Source of the DNA: JBKBKC01 sp046294265 | Lineage (GTDB): Bacteria; Pseudomonadota; Alphaproteobacteria; Rhodobacterales; Rhodobacteraceae | Assembly: GCA_046294265.1 (NCBI GenBank) | Contig: JBKBKC010000001.1 | Location: 186,001-250,000, forward strand | Length of the DNA: 64,000 nt | Direction: 5' to 3' | Part shown: one piece after another, positions 27,524 through 36,788 of the stretch | Layout of the letters: the number at the start of each line of letters is the position of its first letter | Numbering within the stretch: the first letter of the stretch is position 1 | Notes under the pieces: model-generated | Databases searched by the model: none | Seen by the model: only the letters and a program-made list of their open reading frames with translations | What the model was told of the DNA's origin: nothing | Made by a program: the position numbers and the translations under genes

Positions 27524-28525
27524 TCAGCCGGGATCGCGCGCATCCACCATGCCCCCGGCATGGTTGCCGCTGGCCAGCGCCTCCAGATCGAGGCCCGCCG
27601 TGCGGCAGGCCGCCCGGATCGCCTCCGCCTCGGGCGTTGCCAGCCGCAGCGCCGTCACCGCCTCCTCCACCGTCACCGGGCGGAACCGCACCGCCGATCC
27701 GGGGCGCATCTGCGCCAGCGCCGCCAGATCGGCCCGGATCACCGTGCCGATGCGCGGATAGCCCCCGGTCGGTTGCCGGTCGGCCATCAGGACCAGCGGA
27801 ACGCCGTCGCCGGGCACCTGCACCCCCCCCGGCGCGATGGGTTCCGACAGCACGTCATGCCCCCGCGCATGGGTCAGACGTGGCCCCTCCAGCCGATAGG
27901 CCATCCGGTCGCTGCGGGGCGAGAGGGTAAACCGCTCCGCATCGAACATCGCCCGCGCGGCGTCGGTGAAGGCCTCGGCCTGCGGCCCCGGCACATAGCG
28001 CAGCACGCCGGGCAGGGGGCGCGGCAGGGCCAGGCCCAGATCCGGTCCGGGCGGCCCCGCGGTGCAGGGCAGCACATCCCCCGCCTGCAACGCCCGCCCG
28101 CCAAAGGGCCCGATCCCGCTCCGCAGATGCGTGGCAAGGCTGCCCATCACCGGGGCCAGCGCGAACCCGCCCGCCACCGCCAGATAGCCCCAGACATGCG
28201 ACACCCCCGGCACCACGCGCAGCACCTGCCCCGGCCCCAGCATCAGCGCGCCGCAGTCGGGCATCCCCGCGCCATCCCGCGTCACCGCAAACCCCCGCGC
28301 CGAAAGGCCCACCCGCAGGGCCGCATCCTGCGCCTGCACCTCGATCCCCCCCGGCCCGATCTCCACCGCCGCGCCCACGCCACGCCCCGCGAGCAGCCCC
28401 GCCTCGGCATGGCCGATCCAGTCCATCGGCCCCGCAGGCGTCACGCCATAGCGCTGCCAGCCAAGCCTCCCCGCGTCCTGCATCGTGCAGAGCGGCCCCG
28501 CCCGCAGGATGCGCAGACCCGTCAT
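27524..28525 (-). CDS. pxpC: 5-oxoprolinase subunit C (biotin-dependent carboxyltransferase/KipA family)
   Basis: Subunit of the prokaryotic ATP-dependent 5-oxoprolinase, which opens 5-oxoproline to glutamate. Family pattern at the N-terminus: LRILRAGPLCTMQDAGRLGW, then RYGVTPAGPMD, and later PSSGGTP-like GGYPRIGTV. The ATG at 28525 (333 residues) matches the usual N-terminus; a GTG at 28540 overlapping the pxpB stop is an alternative that adds five residues. Last gene of pxpABC. Confidence 0.9.
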   Translation of the reverse strand: MTGLRILRAGPLCTMQDAGRLGWQRYGVTPAGPMDWIGHAEAGLLAGRGVGAAVEIGPGGIEVQAQDAALRVGLSARGFAVTRDGAGMPDCGALMLGPGQVLRVVPGVSHVWGYLAVAGGFALAPVMGSLATHLRSGIGPFGGRALQAGDVLPCTAGPPGPDLGLALPRPLPGVLRYVPGPQAEAFTDAARAMFDAERFTLSPRSDRMAYRLEGPRLTHARGHDVLSEPIAPGGVQVPGDGVPLVLMADRQPTGGYPRIGTVIRADLAALAQMRPGSAVRFRPVTVEEAVTALRLATPEAEAIRAACRTAGLDLEALASGNHAGGMVDARDPG

Positions 28526-28536
28526 GCCGCGACCCG

Positions 28537-29250
28537 TCACCCTGGCACCCGCCGCGCCAGCACCCTTCCCGCCGCCGCCTCGGCCTCCAGCGCATGAAAG
28601 GTGGTCAGGTCCACCGGATCGAACCGCAACCAGTCCCCCGGCGCCATCAGGACCACCGGATCACGCCCCGGCGCAAACATCCGCTCCGGCGTCCGCCCCA
28701 GGATGTGCCAGCCCGAGGGCATCGCCCCCCCGGCCACGATCGCCTGCCCGCCCGCCACGATCAGACTGCCCGCCGGGATCAGATCGCGCGGGCGGGGCCT
28801 GCGGGGCAGCGCCAGTGCCTCGGGCAACCCGTCCAGATAGGCCCAGCCCGGCGCGAACCCGTACATGCACAAGCGGTAGGTCGCCCCCAGATGCAGCGCC
28901 GTCACCCGCGCGGACGACAGGCCCGTTGCCTCTGCCACATGGCCCAGATCCTCTGCCAGTGCCGGATCGGCGCAGGCCGGCAAGAGCCATGTCTCCCCCC
29001 CCGCCGCATCCCCCACCGGCCGCAGCAGTGCCGCCTCCACCCGCGCCAGCAGCGCGGCCCGCGGCAGGATCAGCGGATCGTAATGCACCATGAGCGCGGC
29101 ATAGGCGGGCACGCATTCCACCAGCCCCGCCAATGCCTCCGCCGACAATGCCGCATCCAGCGCCAGAACCCGCGCGCCGACCCCGGCATCGGACCGGTCC
29201 CCGAACCGCACCAGCAGCGCACATTCGCCAGCGTCACGGATCACCGGCAT
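28537..29250 (-). CDS. pxpB: 5-oxoprolinase subunit B (KipI family)
   Basis: A 237-residue KipI/PxpB protein: N-terminal IRDAGECALLVRFGD, HYDPLILPRAAL, central GFAPGWAYLDGLPEALALPRRP and C-terminal GGWHILGRTPERMFAP-like segment (PSGWHILGRTP). With PxpA and PxpC it forms the 5-oxoprolinase complex. It overlaps pxpA by 10 bases. B. subtilis KipI also inhibits a kinase; that role is not expected here. Confidence 0.92.
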   Translation of the reverse strand: MPVIRDAGECALLVRFGDRSDAGVGARVLALDAALSAEALAGLVECVPAYAALMVHYDPLILPRAALLARVEAALLRPVGDAAGGETWLLPACADPALAEDLGHVAEATGLSSARVTALHLGATYRLCMYGFAPGWAYLDGLPEALALPRRPRPRDLIPAGSLIVAGGQAIVAGGAMPSGWHILGRTPERMFAPGRDPVVLMAPGDWLRFDPVDLTTFHALEAEAAAGRVLARRVPG

Positions 29251-30002
29251 GCGGCCGCCCCGGCAAAGGGCCGCACGCCATGCCCCGCCGCCCGCAGCGC
29301 CGCCCGCAGCGCCCGCGCGATCCCGACCGATCCGGGCGTATCGCCATGCACGCAGATGCTGTCCATCGGCAGCGCCAGCCGCACCCCGCCCTCGGCGATC
29401 ACCCCCCCCGCCTCCAGCATCGCGAGAACCCGCTCCGTGACGACACCGGCATCATGGATCACCGCACCGGGCCGCTCACGCGGCATCAGGCGGCCATCGG
29501 GCAGATAGGCGCGGTCGGCGAATATCTCGTGCACGCCGCGCAGGCCCAGCACCTCGGCCGCACCCACGGCCATCGACCCGGCCCGCGCCAGCACCGCCAA
29601 CCCGGCATCCACCGCCCGCACCGCCCGCGCAATGGCCCGTGCCACCCCGGCATCCTCGCTCGCCAGATTGTACAGCGCCCCGTGCGCCTTGACATGGCTG
29701 ACCCGCACCCCGGCCAGCGCGGCGATCCCGATCGCCGCCCCGACCTGATGCGCCACCAGCCGCTCCAGCTCCGCCTCGGTCTGCGGCACCACCACCCGGC
29801 CGAACCGCGCCGGATCGGCATAGCCCGGATGCACCCCCACCGCGACACCCCGCGCCGCCGCCATCTGCATCGTGGCGAACATCGTCTCCGGGCTGCCGGC
29901 GTGGGCGCCGCAGGCGACATTGGCGCTGGTCACGATGTCCAGCATCGCAGCGTCGTCGCCCATCCCCTCACCCAGATCGGCGTTCAGATCCATCTCGCGC
30001 AT
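29241..30002 (-). CDS. pxpA: 5-oxoprolinase subunit A (LamB/YcsF family)
   Basis: A 253-residue LamB/YcsF protein starting MREMDLNADLGEGMGDD, with the conserved metal-like ACGAHAGSPETM segment, GVHPGYADPARFGR and VKAHGALYN, all signature regions of PxpA. An upstream in-frame extension over the katG terminator is rejected because the ATG at 30002 fits the family. First gene of pxpABC; katG lies 102 bases upstream with a terminator in between. Confidence 0.93.
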   Translation of the reverse strand: MREMDLNADLGEGMGDDAAMLDIVTSANVACGAHAGSPETMFATMQMAAARGVAVGVHPGYADPARFGRVVVPQTEAELERLVAHQVGAAIGIAALAGVRVSHVKAHGALYNLASEDAGVARAIARAVRAVDAGLAVLARAGSMAVGAAEVLGLRGVHEIFADRAYLPDGRLMPRERPGAVIHDAGVVTERVLAMLEAGGVIAEGGVRLALPMDSICVHGDTPGSVGIARALRAALRAAGHGVRPFAGAAACR

Positions 30003-30057
30003 GGCGTTCCCCCAGGCCCGCCAGACTGGCCCAGCCACCCCCCGAGGGCAAGCCAAA

Positions 30058-30083
30058 GGGGCGGCCCGTCGCCGGACCGCCCC
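30058..30083 (-). terminator. katG intrinsic terminator
   Basis: On the minus strand GGGGCGGTCC and GGGCCGCCCC pair (10 bp, one G-T) around GGCGAC, followed by TTT. It starts 21 bases after the katG stop and precedes pxpA. Confidence 0.75.
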
Positions 30084-30104
30084 CCCGATTTCCATTACCC
30101 GCAC

Positions 30105-32309
30105 TCAGGCCAGATCGAACCGGTCCGCGTTCATCACCTTGGCCCAGGCCGCCGCGAAGTCGCGGACGAAACGCCCTTCGTTGCCCGCCGAGCCATAGAC
30201 CTCGCACAGCGCGCGCAGTTGCGAGTTCGAGCCGAACACGAGGTCCGCCCGCGTGCCGGTCCAGCGCAGATCGCCCGTGGCCCGGTCACGCCCCTCATAC
30301 ACGCCCACCGCATCCGGCGAGGCGCGCCAGACGGTGCCCATGTCCAGGATGTTGGCAAAGAAATCGGTGGTCAGATGGCCGGGCCGGTCGGTCAGCACGC
30401 CATGCGTCGCCCCCCCGGCATTCGCGCCCAGCACCCGCAGGCCGCCCACCAGCACCGTCATCTCGGGTGCGGTCAGGGTCAGAAGCTGCGCGCGGTCCAC
30501 CAGCATCTTTTCCGCCGAGACGGTGAACTCCGCCCGCTGCCAGTTGCGGAACCCGTCCGCCTCCGGCTCCAGCGCCTCAAAGCTGTCCACGTCGGTCTGG
30601 TCCTGCGTGGCATCCGTGCGGCCCGGCGCGAAAGGCACTGTGATCTCGTGCCCCGCCGCCCGCGCCGCAGCCTCCACCGCCGCCGACCCGCCCAGCACGA
30701 TCAGATCGGCCAGCGACACGCGCTTGGCCCCGGCATTCGCGTCGAACGCCGCCTTGATCCCCTCCAGCACGCCCAGAACGCGCGCCAGTTGTGCGGGCTG
30801 GTTCACCTCCCAATCCTTTTGCGGGGCCAGCCGGATGCGGGCACCATTGGCCCCGCCCCGCTTGTCCGACCCCCGGAAGGTCGAGGCCGAGGCCCAGGCC
30901 GTGGCCACCAGTTCCGCCGTGGTCAGGCCCGACCCCAGGATCTGCGCCTTCAGCGCCGCGATGTCGGCCGCGTCGATCAGCGGGTGATCGACCGCCGGAA
31001 CCGGATCCTGCCAGATCAGATCCTCGGCCGGAACCTCGGGGCCCTTGTAGCGCACCTTCGGCCCCATGTCGCGGTGGGTCAGCTTGAACCACGCGCGGGC
31101 GAAGGCATCGGCAAAGGCGGCGGGGTCCTGATGGAACCGGCGCGAGATCGGCTCATAGATCGGGTCCATCCGCATCGCCATGTCGGCGGTGGTCATCATG
31201 ATGGGCACGCGCTTTGTCGGATCATGCGCGGCGGGCGCGGTATTGCCGTCATGCAGCGTCTCCGGCTGCCATTGCCAGGCGCCTGCGGGGCTTTTCACCA
31301 GTTTCCATTCGTTGCCGAACAGCACGTCGAAATAGCCCATGTCCCAGCGGATGGGGTTCGTGGTCCATGACCCTTCCAGACCGCTGCCGATCTGGTCGTC
31401 GCCGATGCCCGTGCCATGGCGACTGATCCAGCCAAGGCCCATCTGTTCCAGCGGGGCCGCCTCGGGGTCCGCGCCCACCAGGGCCGCATCGCCCGCGCCG
31501 TGGCACTTGCCGAAGGTATGGCCGCCTGCGGTCAGGGCCACCGTCTCTTCATCGTTCATCGCCATCCGGGCGAATGTCTCGCGGATATCGCGGCCCGAGG
31601 CCACCGGATCGGGCTGGCCGTTCGGCCCCTCGGGGTTGACGTAGATCAGGCCCATCTGCACCGCAGCCAGCGGGTTTTCCAGCACCCGGTCGCCGGTATA
31701 GCGGGCATCGCCCAGCCAGGTTTCCTCGGCGCCCCAATAGATATCCTCCTCCGGCTCCCACACATCCGCGCGGCCGCCGCCAAAGCCGAAGGTCTTGAAC
31801 CCCATCGACTCCATCCCGACGTTGCCCGCCAGGATCATCAGGTCGGCCCAGGAAATCGCGTCGCCGTATTTCTGCTTGATCGGCCACAACAGGCGCCGCG
31901 CCTTGTCCAGGTTCACGTTGTCGGGCCAGGAGTTCAGCGGCGCGAAGCGCTGCGTCCCGCTGCCCGCCCCCCCGCGCCCGTCACCGGTGCGGTAGGTGCC
32001 CGCCGAATGCCAGGCCATGCGCACGAACAACGGGCCGTAATGCCCGTAATCCGCAGGCCACCACGGCTGGCTGTCGGTCATCAGCGCGGTCAGGTCACGC
32101 TTGAGCGCCACATAGTCGATCCCCTCGAAGGCGCGGGCATAGTTGAAATCCGCCCCCATCGGATCGGATTTGGCCGAATGCTGGTGCAGGATCTTCAGGT
32201 TGATCTGCTCGGGCCACCAGTCCGCGTTGCTGCGCAGGCTGTGCGTCACATGCCGGGCCGCCCCGTGCAGCACCGGGCATTTCCCGGCCGCGCTATCGTT
32301 TCCGTCCAT
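30105..32309 (-). CDS. katG: Catalase-peroxidase
   Basis: Bifunctional heme catalase and peroxidase that removes hydrogen peroxide. The 734-residue protein begins MDGNDSAAGKCPV after GGAGAGATC; the longer frame upstream is not used. Distal heme motif VRMAWHSAGTYR gives the Trp and His, GLIYVNPEG the Tyr and the downstream PIMMTTADMAMRMDP the Met of the catalytic Met-Tyr-Trp adduct; the proximal histidine lies in TAGGHTFGKCHG. N- and C-terminal duplicate peroxidase domains give normal length. Divergent from oxyR, its expected activator. Confidence 0.97.
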   Translation of the reverse strand: MDGNDSAAGKCPVLHGAARHVTHSLRSNADWWPEQINLKILHQHSAKSDPMGADFNYARAFEGIDYVALKRDLTALMTDSQPWWPADYGHYGPLFVRMAWHSAGTYRTGDGRGGAGSGTQRFAPLNSWPDNVNLDKARRLLWPIKQKYGDAISWADLMILAGNVGMESMGFKTFGFGGGRADVWEPEEDIYWGAEETWLGDARYTGDRVLENPLAAVQMGLIYVNPEGPNGQPDPVASGRDIRETFARMAMNDEETVALTAGGHTFGKCHGAGDAALVGADPEAAPLEQMGLGWISRHGTGIGDDQIGSGLEGSWTTNPIRWDMGYFDVLFGNEWKLVKSPAGAWQWQPETLHDGNTAPAAHDPTKRVPIMMTTADMAMRMDPIYEPISRRFHQDPAAFADAFARAWFKLTHRDMGPKVRYKGPEVPAEDLIWQDPVPAVDHPLIDAADIAALKAQILGSGLTTAELVATAWASASTFRGSDKRGGANGARIRLAPQKDWEVNQPAQLARVLGVLEGIKAAFDANAGAKRVSLADLIVLGGSAAVEAAARAAGHEITVPFAPGRTDATQDQTDVDSFEALEPEADGFRNWQRAEFTVSAEKMLVDRAQLLTLTAPEMTVLVGGLRVLGANAGGATHGVLTDRPGHLTTDFFANILDMGTVWRASPDAVGVYEGRDRATGDLRWTGTRADLVFGSNSQLRALCEVYGSAGNEGRFVRDFAAAWAKVMNADRFDLA

Positions 32310-32481
32310 TGATCTCTCCGATTCTGCTGTGCAGGGGCCGTGACAGGAGACTTGACCGGGGCCAAACCCCCGTTCCCCGCGTGATGGCACGGGCAGAGCC
32401 CGTCCCGCGATGACATGACCCTAGCAGAGAAGGTCCATTAGTTTAAGTTGTATTTTCTGATACCCACGATAAGCTGGTCTT
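32310..32481. promoter_or_regulatory. katG-oxyR divergent promoter region
   Basis: 172 bases between start codons, with an AT-rich core (about 32437-32483). ATAAG-CTGGT-CTTAT at 32469-32483 is an inverted repeat that overlaps the oxyR ATG, as expected for an autoregulated LysR gene. I could not place a full four-part OxyR site by eye. Confidence 0.6.
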
Positions 32482-33408
32482 ATGAAAAATCTCACCCTCA
32501 AACAACTGCGCTATTTCGAGGCCCTCGCCCGGCATGGCCATTTCGGCCGCGCCGCCGATGCCTGCGCCATCTCGCAGCCCGCGCTCTCGATGCAGATGCA
32601 AGAGCTTGAGGCCACTCTCGGCACCCCCCTTTTCGACCGCGGCGCGCGCCAGGTTCACCTGACCAGCTTTGGCGAAGCTTTCGCGCCCCGCGCGCGCGAC
32701 ATCCTGCGCGCGGTCGATGAGCTGGAAAACCTTGCCCGCGCCGCACAGGACGGCCTCGTGGGCCGCCTGCGCCTGGGCATCATCCCCACCGTGGCCCCCT
32801 ATCTCTTGCCGCGAATCATCGCCAGCCTGACCCGCATGAACGCCGATCTCGACATCCACATGCGCGAAACCATCACCCCCAAGCTTATGCAGGACATCAC
32901 CGCAGGCACGCTGGACGCCGCCATCGTGGCCCTGCCCGTCTCGGAACCGGCCCTGACCGAAGTCGCGCTTTTCACCGAAGCCTTCGTCCTCGTCCGCCCG
33001 GCCGAGGATGCCGGCAAACCGGTCCCCGAACCCGAGGCGCTGCGCGAAATGCGCCTTCTCTTGCTGGAGGAAGGGCATTGTTTCCGCGATCAGGCGCTGG
33101 CCTTTTGCAACCCGTCGGGCAGCGCGCCCCGCGAGCTTCTGGATGGCAGCTCGCTCACCACATTGGTCCAGATGGTCGAGGCGGGCATCGGCGTCACGCT
33201 GATCCCCGAAATGGCGGTGGCGGTGGAAACCCGCGCGGGCACCGTCAGCGTCGCGCGCTTTCGCGATCCGCAGCCCAGCCGCCGCATCGGCATGATCTGG
33301 CGCCGCAGCAGCCCGCTGGCCCGCCAGTTCCTGCAGGTGGCCGAGGTGGTGCGCCTTGCCGCCGAGGCAGGCCCTCAGGCCACCACCGCCACCGTCACCG
33401 CCGCATAG
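32482..33408 (+). CDS. oxyR: Hydrogen-peroxide-sensing LysR regulator OxyR
   Basis: A 308-residue LysR regulator: winged HTH (about 3-62, LRYFEALARHGHFGRAADAC, LSMQMQELE) and a LysR substrate domain. Two cysteines in LEEGHCFRDQALAFC are nine residues apart, the spacing of the redox pair Cys199/Cys208 of E. coli OxyR, which distinguishes it from other LysR proteins. Divergent from katG, so it probably activates katG under peroxide and represses itself. Its 3' end overlaps the convergent hemolysin-III-like gene by 34 bases. Confidence 0.94.
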   Translation: MKNLTLKQLRYFEALARHGHFGRAADACAISQPALSMQMQELEATLGTPLFDRGARQVHLTSFGEAFAPRARDILRAVDELENLARAAQDGLVGRLRLGIIPTVAPYLLPRIIASLTRMNADLDIHMRETITPKLMQDITAGTLDAAIVALPVSEPALTEVALFTEAFVLVRPAEDAGKPVPEPEALREMRLLLLEEGHCFRDQALAFCNPSGSAPRELLDGSSLTTLVQMVEAGIGVTLIPEMAVAVETRAGTVSVARFRDPQPSRRIGMIWRRSSPLARQFLQVAEVVRLAAEAGPQATTATVTAA

Positions 33409-34022
33409 AACACCGCCGTCGCCGCCAGCACGAACACATGCCAGACCGTGTTGTGATGCGGCATCCGTTCCCACAGGTAGAACGCCACCCCCGCCGTATA
33501 GATCGCGCCCCCCAGCACCATCAGCAGCACCGAGGCCGGGGGCAGCGCGGCCATAAGGTCGCCCCCCGCCACCATTCCGGCCCACCCCATGCCCAGATAC
33601 AGCGCCAGCGCCGGCCAGCGGAACCGCCCCGGATCCACCAGCTTCAGCACCACGCCGATGCCCGCCGCCGCCCAGACCGCCGCCACCAGCCCCGTGCCCT
33701 GACCCGTCAGCAGCGCAAAGGGCGTGTAGGTGCCCGCGATCTTTACATAGATCGCCGCATGGTCCATCCGGCGCAACAGCCAGGCCCAGTCCGGCCGCCG
33801 CACCATGTTGTAAAGCGCCGAACACAGGATCATCGCGGCCAGCGTGGCGCCATAAACCGCCGCCCCCGCCACCGACGCCACATCCCCCCGCTGCGTGGCC
33901 GCCAGCACGATCAGCACCGGCACCGCCGCCGTCACCAGCGCCAACCCCGCCACATGCACCACCGCATCCGACCTGTATTCGGCGCGGGAATAGCTGGTTC
34001 TGGGGGGCATCCGTTGTATCAT
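33375..34022 (-). CDS. Hemolysin III / PAQR-like membrane protein
   Basis: A 215-residue protein with seven predicted helices and the HlyIII/PAQR motifs: SDAVVHVAG early, SALYNMVRR, RRMDHAAIYVKIAGTYTPFAL and a C-terminal MPHHNTVWHVFVLAATAVFY, in which histidines and aspartate mark the metal-dependent site of the family. Despite the name these are usually membrane hydrolase-like proteins of uncertain role. Start is MIQRMPPRTSYSRAEYRSD; a shorter start at the fifth residue is possible. Confidence 0.87.
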   Translation of the reverse strand: MIQRMPPRTSYSRAEYRSDAVVHVAGLALVTAAVPVLIVLAATQRGDVASVAGAAVYGATLAAMILCSALYNMVRRPDWAWLLRRMDHAAIYVKIAGTYTPFALLTGQGTGLVAAVWAAAGIGVVLKLVDPGRFRWPALALYLGMGWAGMVAGGDLMAALPPASVLLMVLGGAIYTAGVAFYLWERMPHHNTVWHVFVLAATAVFYAAVTVAVVA

Positions 34023-34134
34023 GCCCCGAGCATAGCGCCCCTTTCCGGCGCAACAATGACACCCACCCTGCGCCCTGATGCAGAACCGTCACATTTCCGT
34101 GGTCATGTGCCGCGCGATCCATCAGGAGGCTCAC

Positions 34135-35058
34135 ATGGACACCCGCGACGAACCTGCCGAAAATGGTGCCGAATGGCTGGCCTCCGAACTGGCCGACCTT
34201 CTGGACGAGGACTATGAGCTTGAGCTTGAGGACGCCACGCTGAGCCGCGAGATCGCCAAACTCTACAAGTCGCGCCACCAGGACGGCCTTGACCGCCTGA
34301 CTTATCTGCAAACCCTGATCCGGCTGCAATCCGAACTGATCAAGCTGCAGGATTGGGTGGTGCACACGAAACAGCGCGTCGTCGTGCTGTTCGAGGGGCG
34401 CGACAGCGCGGGCAAGGGCGGCGTCATCAAGCGGATTACCCAGCGCCTGAACCCCCGCGTGGTGCGCACCGTGGCCCTGCCCGCGCCCAGCGACCGCGAA
34501 AAGACCCAGTGGTATTTCCAGCGCTACGTCCCCCACCTGCCCGCGGGCGGCGAGATCGTGCTGTTCGATCGGTCGTGGTATAACCGCGCCGGGGTCGAGC
34601 GGGTGATGGGCTTTGCCACCGACGATCAGGTGGAACAGTTCTTTCACGACACGCCGGAGTTCGAGCGGATGCTGATCCGCTCGGGGATCAGGGTCGTCAA
34701 ATACTGGTTCTCGATCACCGACGAGGAACAGCAGATGCGCTTTCTTATGCGCATCCACGACCCGATGAAGCAGTGGAAACTCTCGCCCATGGACCTGCAA
34801 AGCCGCGTGCGCTGGGAACACTACACCAAGGCCAAGGAAGAGATGTTCGCCCGCACCAACATCCCCGAGGCGCCGTGGTATATCGTCGAGGGCAACGACA
34901 AGAAACGCGCGCGGCTGAACTGCATCGACCACTTCCTGTCGCTGATCCCCTATGAGCCTGTGCCGCATGAGGAAATCACCCTGCCCGACCGCGTGTTCAA
35001 CCCCGATTACGAACGCGCCGTGCTGCCGCCCGAGCTTTATGTGCCCTCGAAATATTGA
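34135..35058 (+). CDS. ppk2: Polyphosphate kinase 2 (PPK2 family)
   Basis: A 307-residue PPK2-family kinase that uses polyphosphate to phosphorylate nucleotides. Walker A GRDSAGKGG (88-96), lid-type motif TVALPAPSDREKTQWYFQRY, Walker B-like LFDRSWYNRAGVE (from residue 143), and the C-terminal WYIVEGNDKKRARLNCIDHF. AGGAGGC precedes the ATG at 34135. Single-domain length points to class I or III; preference for GDP, ADP or AMP cannot be read safely. Confidence 0.93.
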   Translation: MDTRDEPAENGAEWLASELADLLDEDYELELEDATLSREIAKLYKSRHQDGLDRLTYLQTLIRLQSELIKLQDWVVHTKQRVVVLFEGRDSAGKGGVIKRITQRLNPRVVRTVALPAPSDREKTQWYFQRYVPHLPAGGEIVLFDRSWYNRAGVERVMGFATDDQVEQFFHDTPEFERMLIRSGIRVVKYWFSITDEEQQMRFLMRIHDPMKQWKLSPMDLQSRVRWEHYTKAKEEMFARTNIPEAPWYIVEGNDKKRARLNCIDHFLSLIPYEPVPHEEITLPDRVFNPDYERAVLPPELYVPSKY

Positions 35059-35133
35059 CCTCGCCGCAGGTTGACGGGCTGCGGGCGTTTGTCGTTTTCT
35101 CCGCCCGCCGAGTTTCCAGACAGGATTGACCCC

Positions 35134-35694
35134 ATGCGATTTGCTCCGATGGCCCTTGGCCTTGCCCTCGCCGCCGCCCCCGCAGCCCGCGCCGACGAGA
35201 TCGCCGATACGCTGCGCAGCGCGCTTGCCGCCTATGAGGCCGGCAACGACACCGCCGCCCAGCAGGACATCGCCATCGCCCAGCAGTTGCTTCAGGCCAA
35301 AAAGGGCGCGGCCTTCGGCGCCTTCCTGCCCGAGGCGCCCGCCGGATACACCCGCACCGTCAACACCGACATGAACGCCGCCCTGATGATGATGGGCGGC
35401 GGCACCGGGGCCGAGGCGCGCTATGACGGCGACGCGGGCAGCTTCACCATCACGATGACCGCCGACAACCCGATGATGATGGGCTTTGTCGGCATGTTCG
35501 CCAACCCCGCCCTGATGGCGCAGATGGGCAAGGTCACGCGCATCGGCGGCCAGATGGTGCTGGACCAGAACGGAGAGCTGACCGCCGTGGTGGACAACCG
35601 CATCCTCGTGCAGGCCAGCGGGGGCGACGCCGGGGCGATGATGGCCGCGATGCAGGCGATGGATTTCGCCGGTCTGGCCAGCTTCGGCCGCTGA
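35134..35694 (+). CDS. Exported protein of unknown function
   Basis: A 186-residue protein with a signal peptide (MRFAPMALGLALAAAPAARA, cleaved near residue 20). The mature part is acidic, methionine-rich and glycine-rich (ALMMMGGGTG, NPMMMGFVGMF), with a helical N-terminal region LAAYEAGNDTAAQQDIAIAQ and an NGELTAVVDNRIL strand-like part. I do not recognise the family; similar small periplasmic proteins occur in rhodobacteria. The ATG at 35134 was chosen because the signal peptide starts there. It lies between ppk2 and pgsA; no operon is evident. Confidence 0.75.
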   Translation: MRFAPMALGLALAAAPAARADEIADTLRSALAAYEAGNDTAAQQDIAIAQQLLQAKKGAAFGAFLPEAPAGYTRTVNTDMNAALMMMGGGTGAEARYDGDAGSFTITMTADNPMMMGFVGMFANPALMAQMGKVTRIGGQMVLDQNGELTAVVDNRILVQASGGDAGAMMAAMQAMDFAGLASFGR

Positions 35695-35866
35695 CGCGCC
35701 ATCCGTCCGCCGCGGGCAAATGCGAACAATTGGTAAATTCGCGCCCGGAAGCCCATGATTTCAAACGGGCGGCGCGGCGTCCCACGATGGGACACCCCGC
35801 CACGCCACCTGCGGGCGCGGCGATTCCGGCTTCCCCGCCCGGCACCCATCGGCTATCCCTTCCCCC

Positions 35867-36535
35867 ATGCGCTGGACCATCCCGAACATCCTGACCACGC
35901 TGCGCCTCTTGGCCGCCCCGGGCGTCGCGGTGATGTTTCTCTACTTCCACCGCCCCTGGGCCGACTGGTTCGCCCTCGCCCTGTTCGTCTCCGCCGCGAT
36001 CACCGACTTTTTCGACGGCTACCTCGCGCGCCTGTGGCAGCAGGAATCGAAATTCGGCGCGATGCTCGACCCCATCGCCGACAAGGCGATGGTGGTGATC
36101 GCGCTTCTCATCATCACCGGCTATTCCGGCATGAACCCCTGGCTGATCCTGCCCGCCACGGTGATCCTGTTCCGCGAGGTTTTCGTGGGCGGCCTGCGCG
36201 AGTTTCTGGGGTCCAAGGCGGGCCTGCTGAAGGTCACCCCCCTCGCGAAATGGAAGACCACCGCCCAGATGATCGCCATCGCCGTGCTGTTCCTCGGCAC
36301 CGGGCTGGAACATGTCGAGGGGATCGCCCGGCGCGGCATGACGACCGACCAGTATGCGGCGGCGGTGTCGGCGGGCCTTGCCGATCCCATCCGCTCCTGC
36401 GGGATGCGCGGCTGCTCCTCGGTCGCCACGAACGTGGGCCTCGCGCTGATCTGGATTGCGGCAGTCCTGACGGCGATCACCGGCTGGGACTATTTCCAGA
36501 AATCGCGGCCCTACCTGCGGGATGATCCGAAATGA
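35867..36535 (+). CDS. pgsA: CDP-diacylglycerol-glycerol-3-phosphate 3-phosphatidyltransferase
   Basis: Phosphatidylglycerol phosphate synthase, 222 residues with about five helices. The CDP-alcohol phosphotransferase motif is complete: DGYLARLWQQ then G, D, D at the required spacing (GAMLDPIAD). N-terminal WTIPNILTTLRLLAAPG is typical of PgsA. It overlaps moaD by 4 bases; the arrangement pgsA-moaD-moaE is common in rhodobacteria. Confidence 0.95.
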   Translation: MRWTIPNILTTLRLLAAPGVAVMFLYFHRPWADWFALALFVSAAITDFFDGYLARLWQQESKFGAMLDPIADKAMVVIALLIITGYSGMNPWLILPATVILFREVFVGGLREFLGSKAGLLKVTPLAKWKTTAQMIAIAVLFLGTGLEHVEGIARRGMTTDQYAAAVSAGLADPIRSCGMRGCSSVATNVGLALIWIAAVLTAITGWDYFQKSRPYLRDDPK

Positions 36536-36783
36536 CGCTGACGGTCCTCTATTTCGCCTGGGTGCGCGAACGCATCGGCCTGCCGCGCGAGACGGTCCGG
36601 ACCGAGGCCGCCACAGTGCGCGACCTGATGGCCGAACTGAGCGCGCGTGAGGACCGCTATGCCCTGGCCTTCGCCGATACGGCCAGCCTGCGCGTGGCAG
36701 TGGACCAGGTGCTGGCCGATTTCGACGCACCCCTCGCGGGCGTGCGCGAGGTGGCGTTCTTTCCTCCGATGACGGGGGGCTGA
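36532..36783 (+). CDS. moaD: Molybdopterin synthase sulfur carrier subunit
   Basis: An 83-residue ubiquitin-fold protein: N-terminal VLYFAWVRERIGLPRE, and the required C-terminal Gly-Gly in FFPPMTGG, which becomes thiocarboxylated. With MoaE it forms molybdopterin synthase, converting precursor Z (cPMP) to molybdopterin. Start overlaps the pgsA stop as ATGA; moaE begins 5 bases on. Confidence 0.94.
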   Translation: MTLTVLYFAWVRERIGLPRETVRTEAATVRDLMAELSAREDRYALAFADTASLRVAVDQVLADFDAPLAGVREVAFFPPMTGG

Positions 36784-36788
36784 GCCCC

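Noticed and set aside
32443..34968. 841-residue minus-strand frame across oxyR and ppk2
   Set aside because: Composition bias of shadow frames; it runs through three real genes.
35779..35793. GTCCCA-CGA-TGGGAC hairpin in the gap before pgsA
   Set aside because: Six base pairs without a T-run; too weak to call a terminator or operator.
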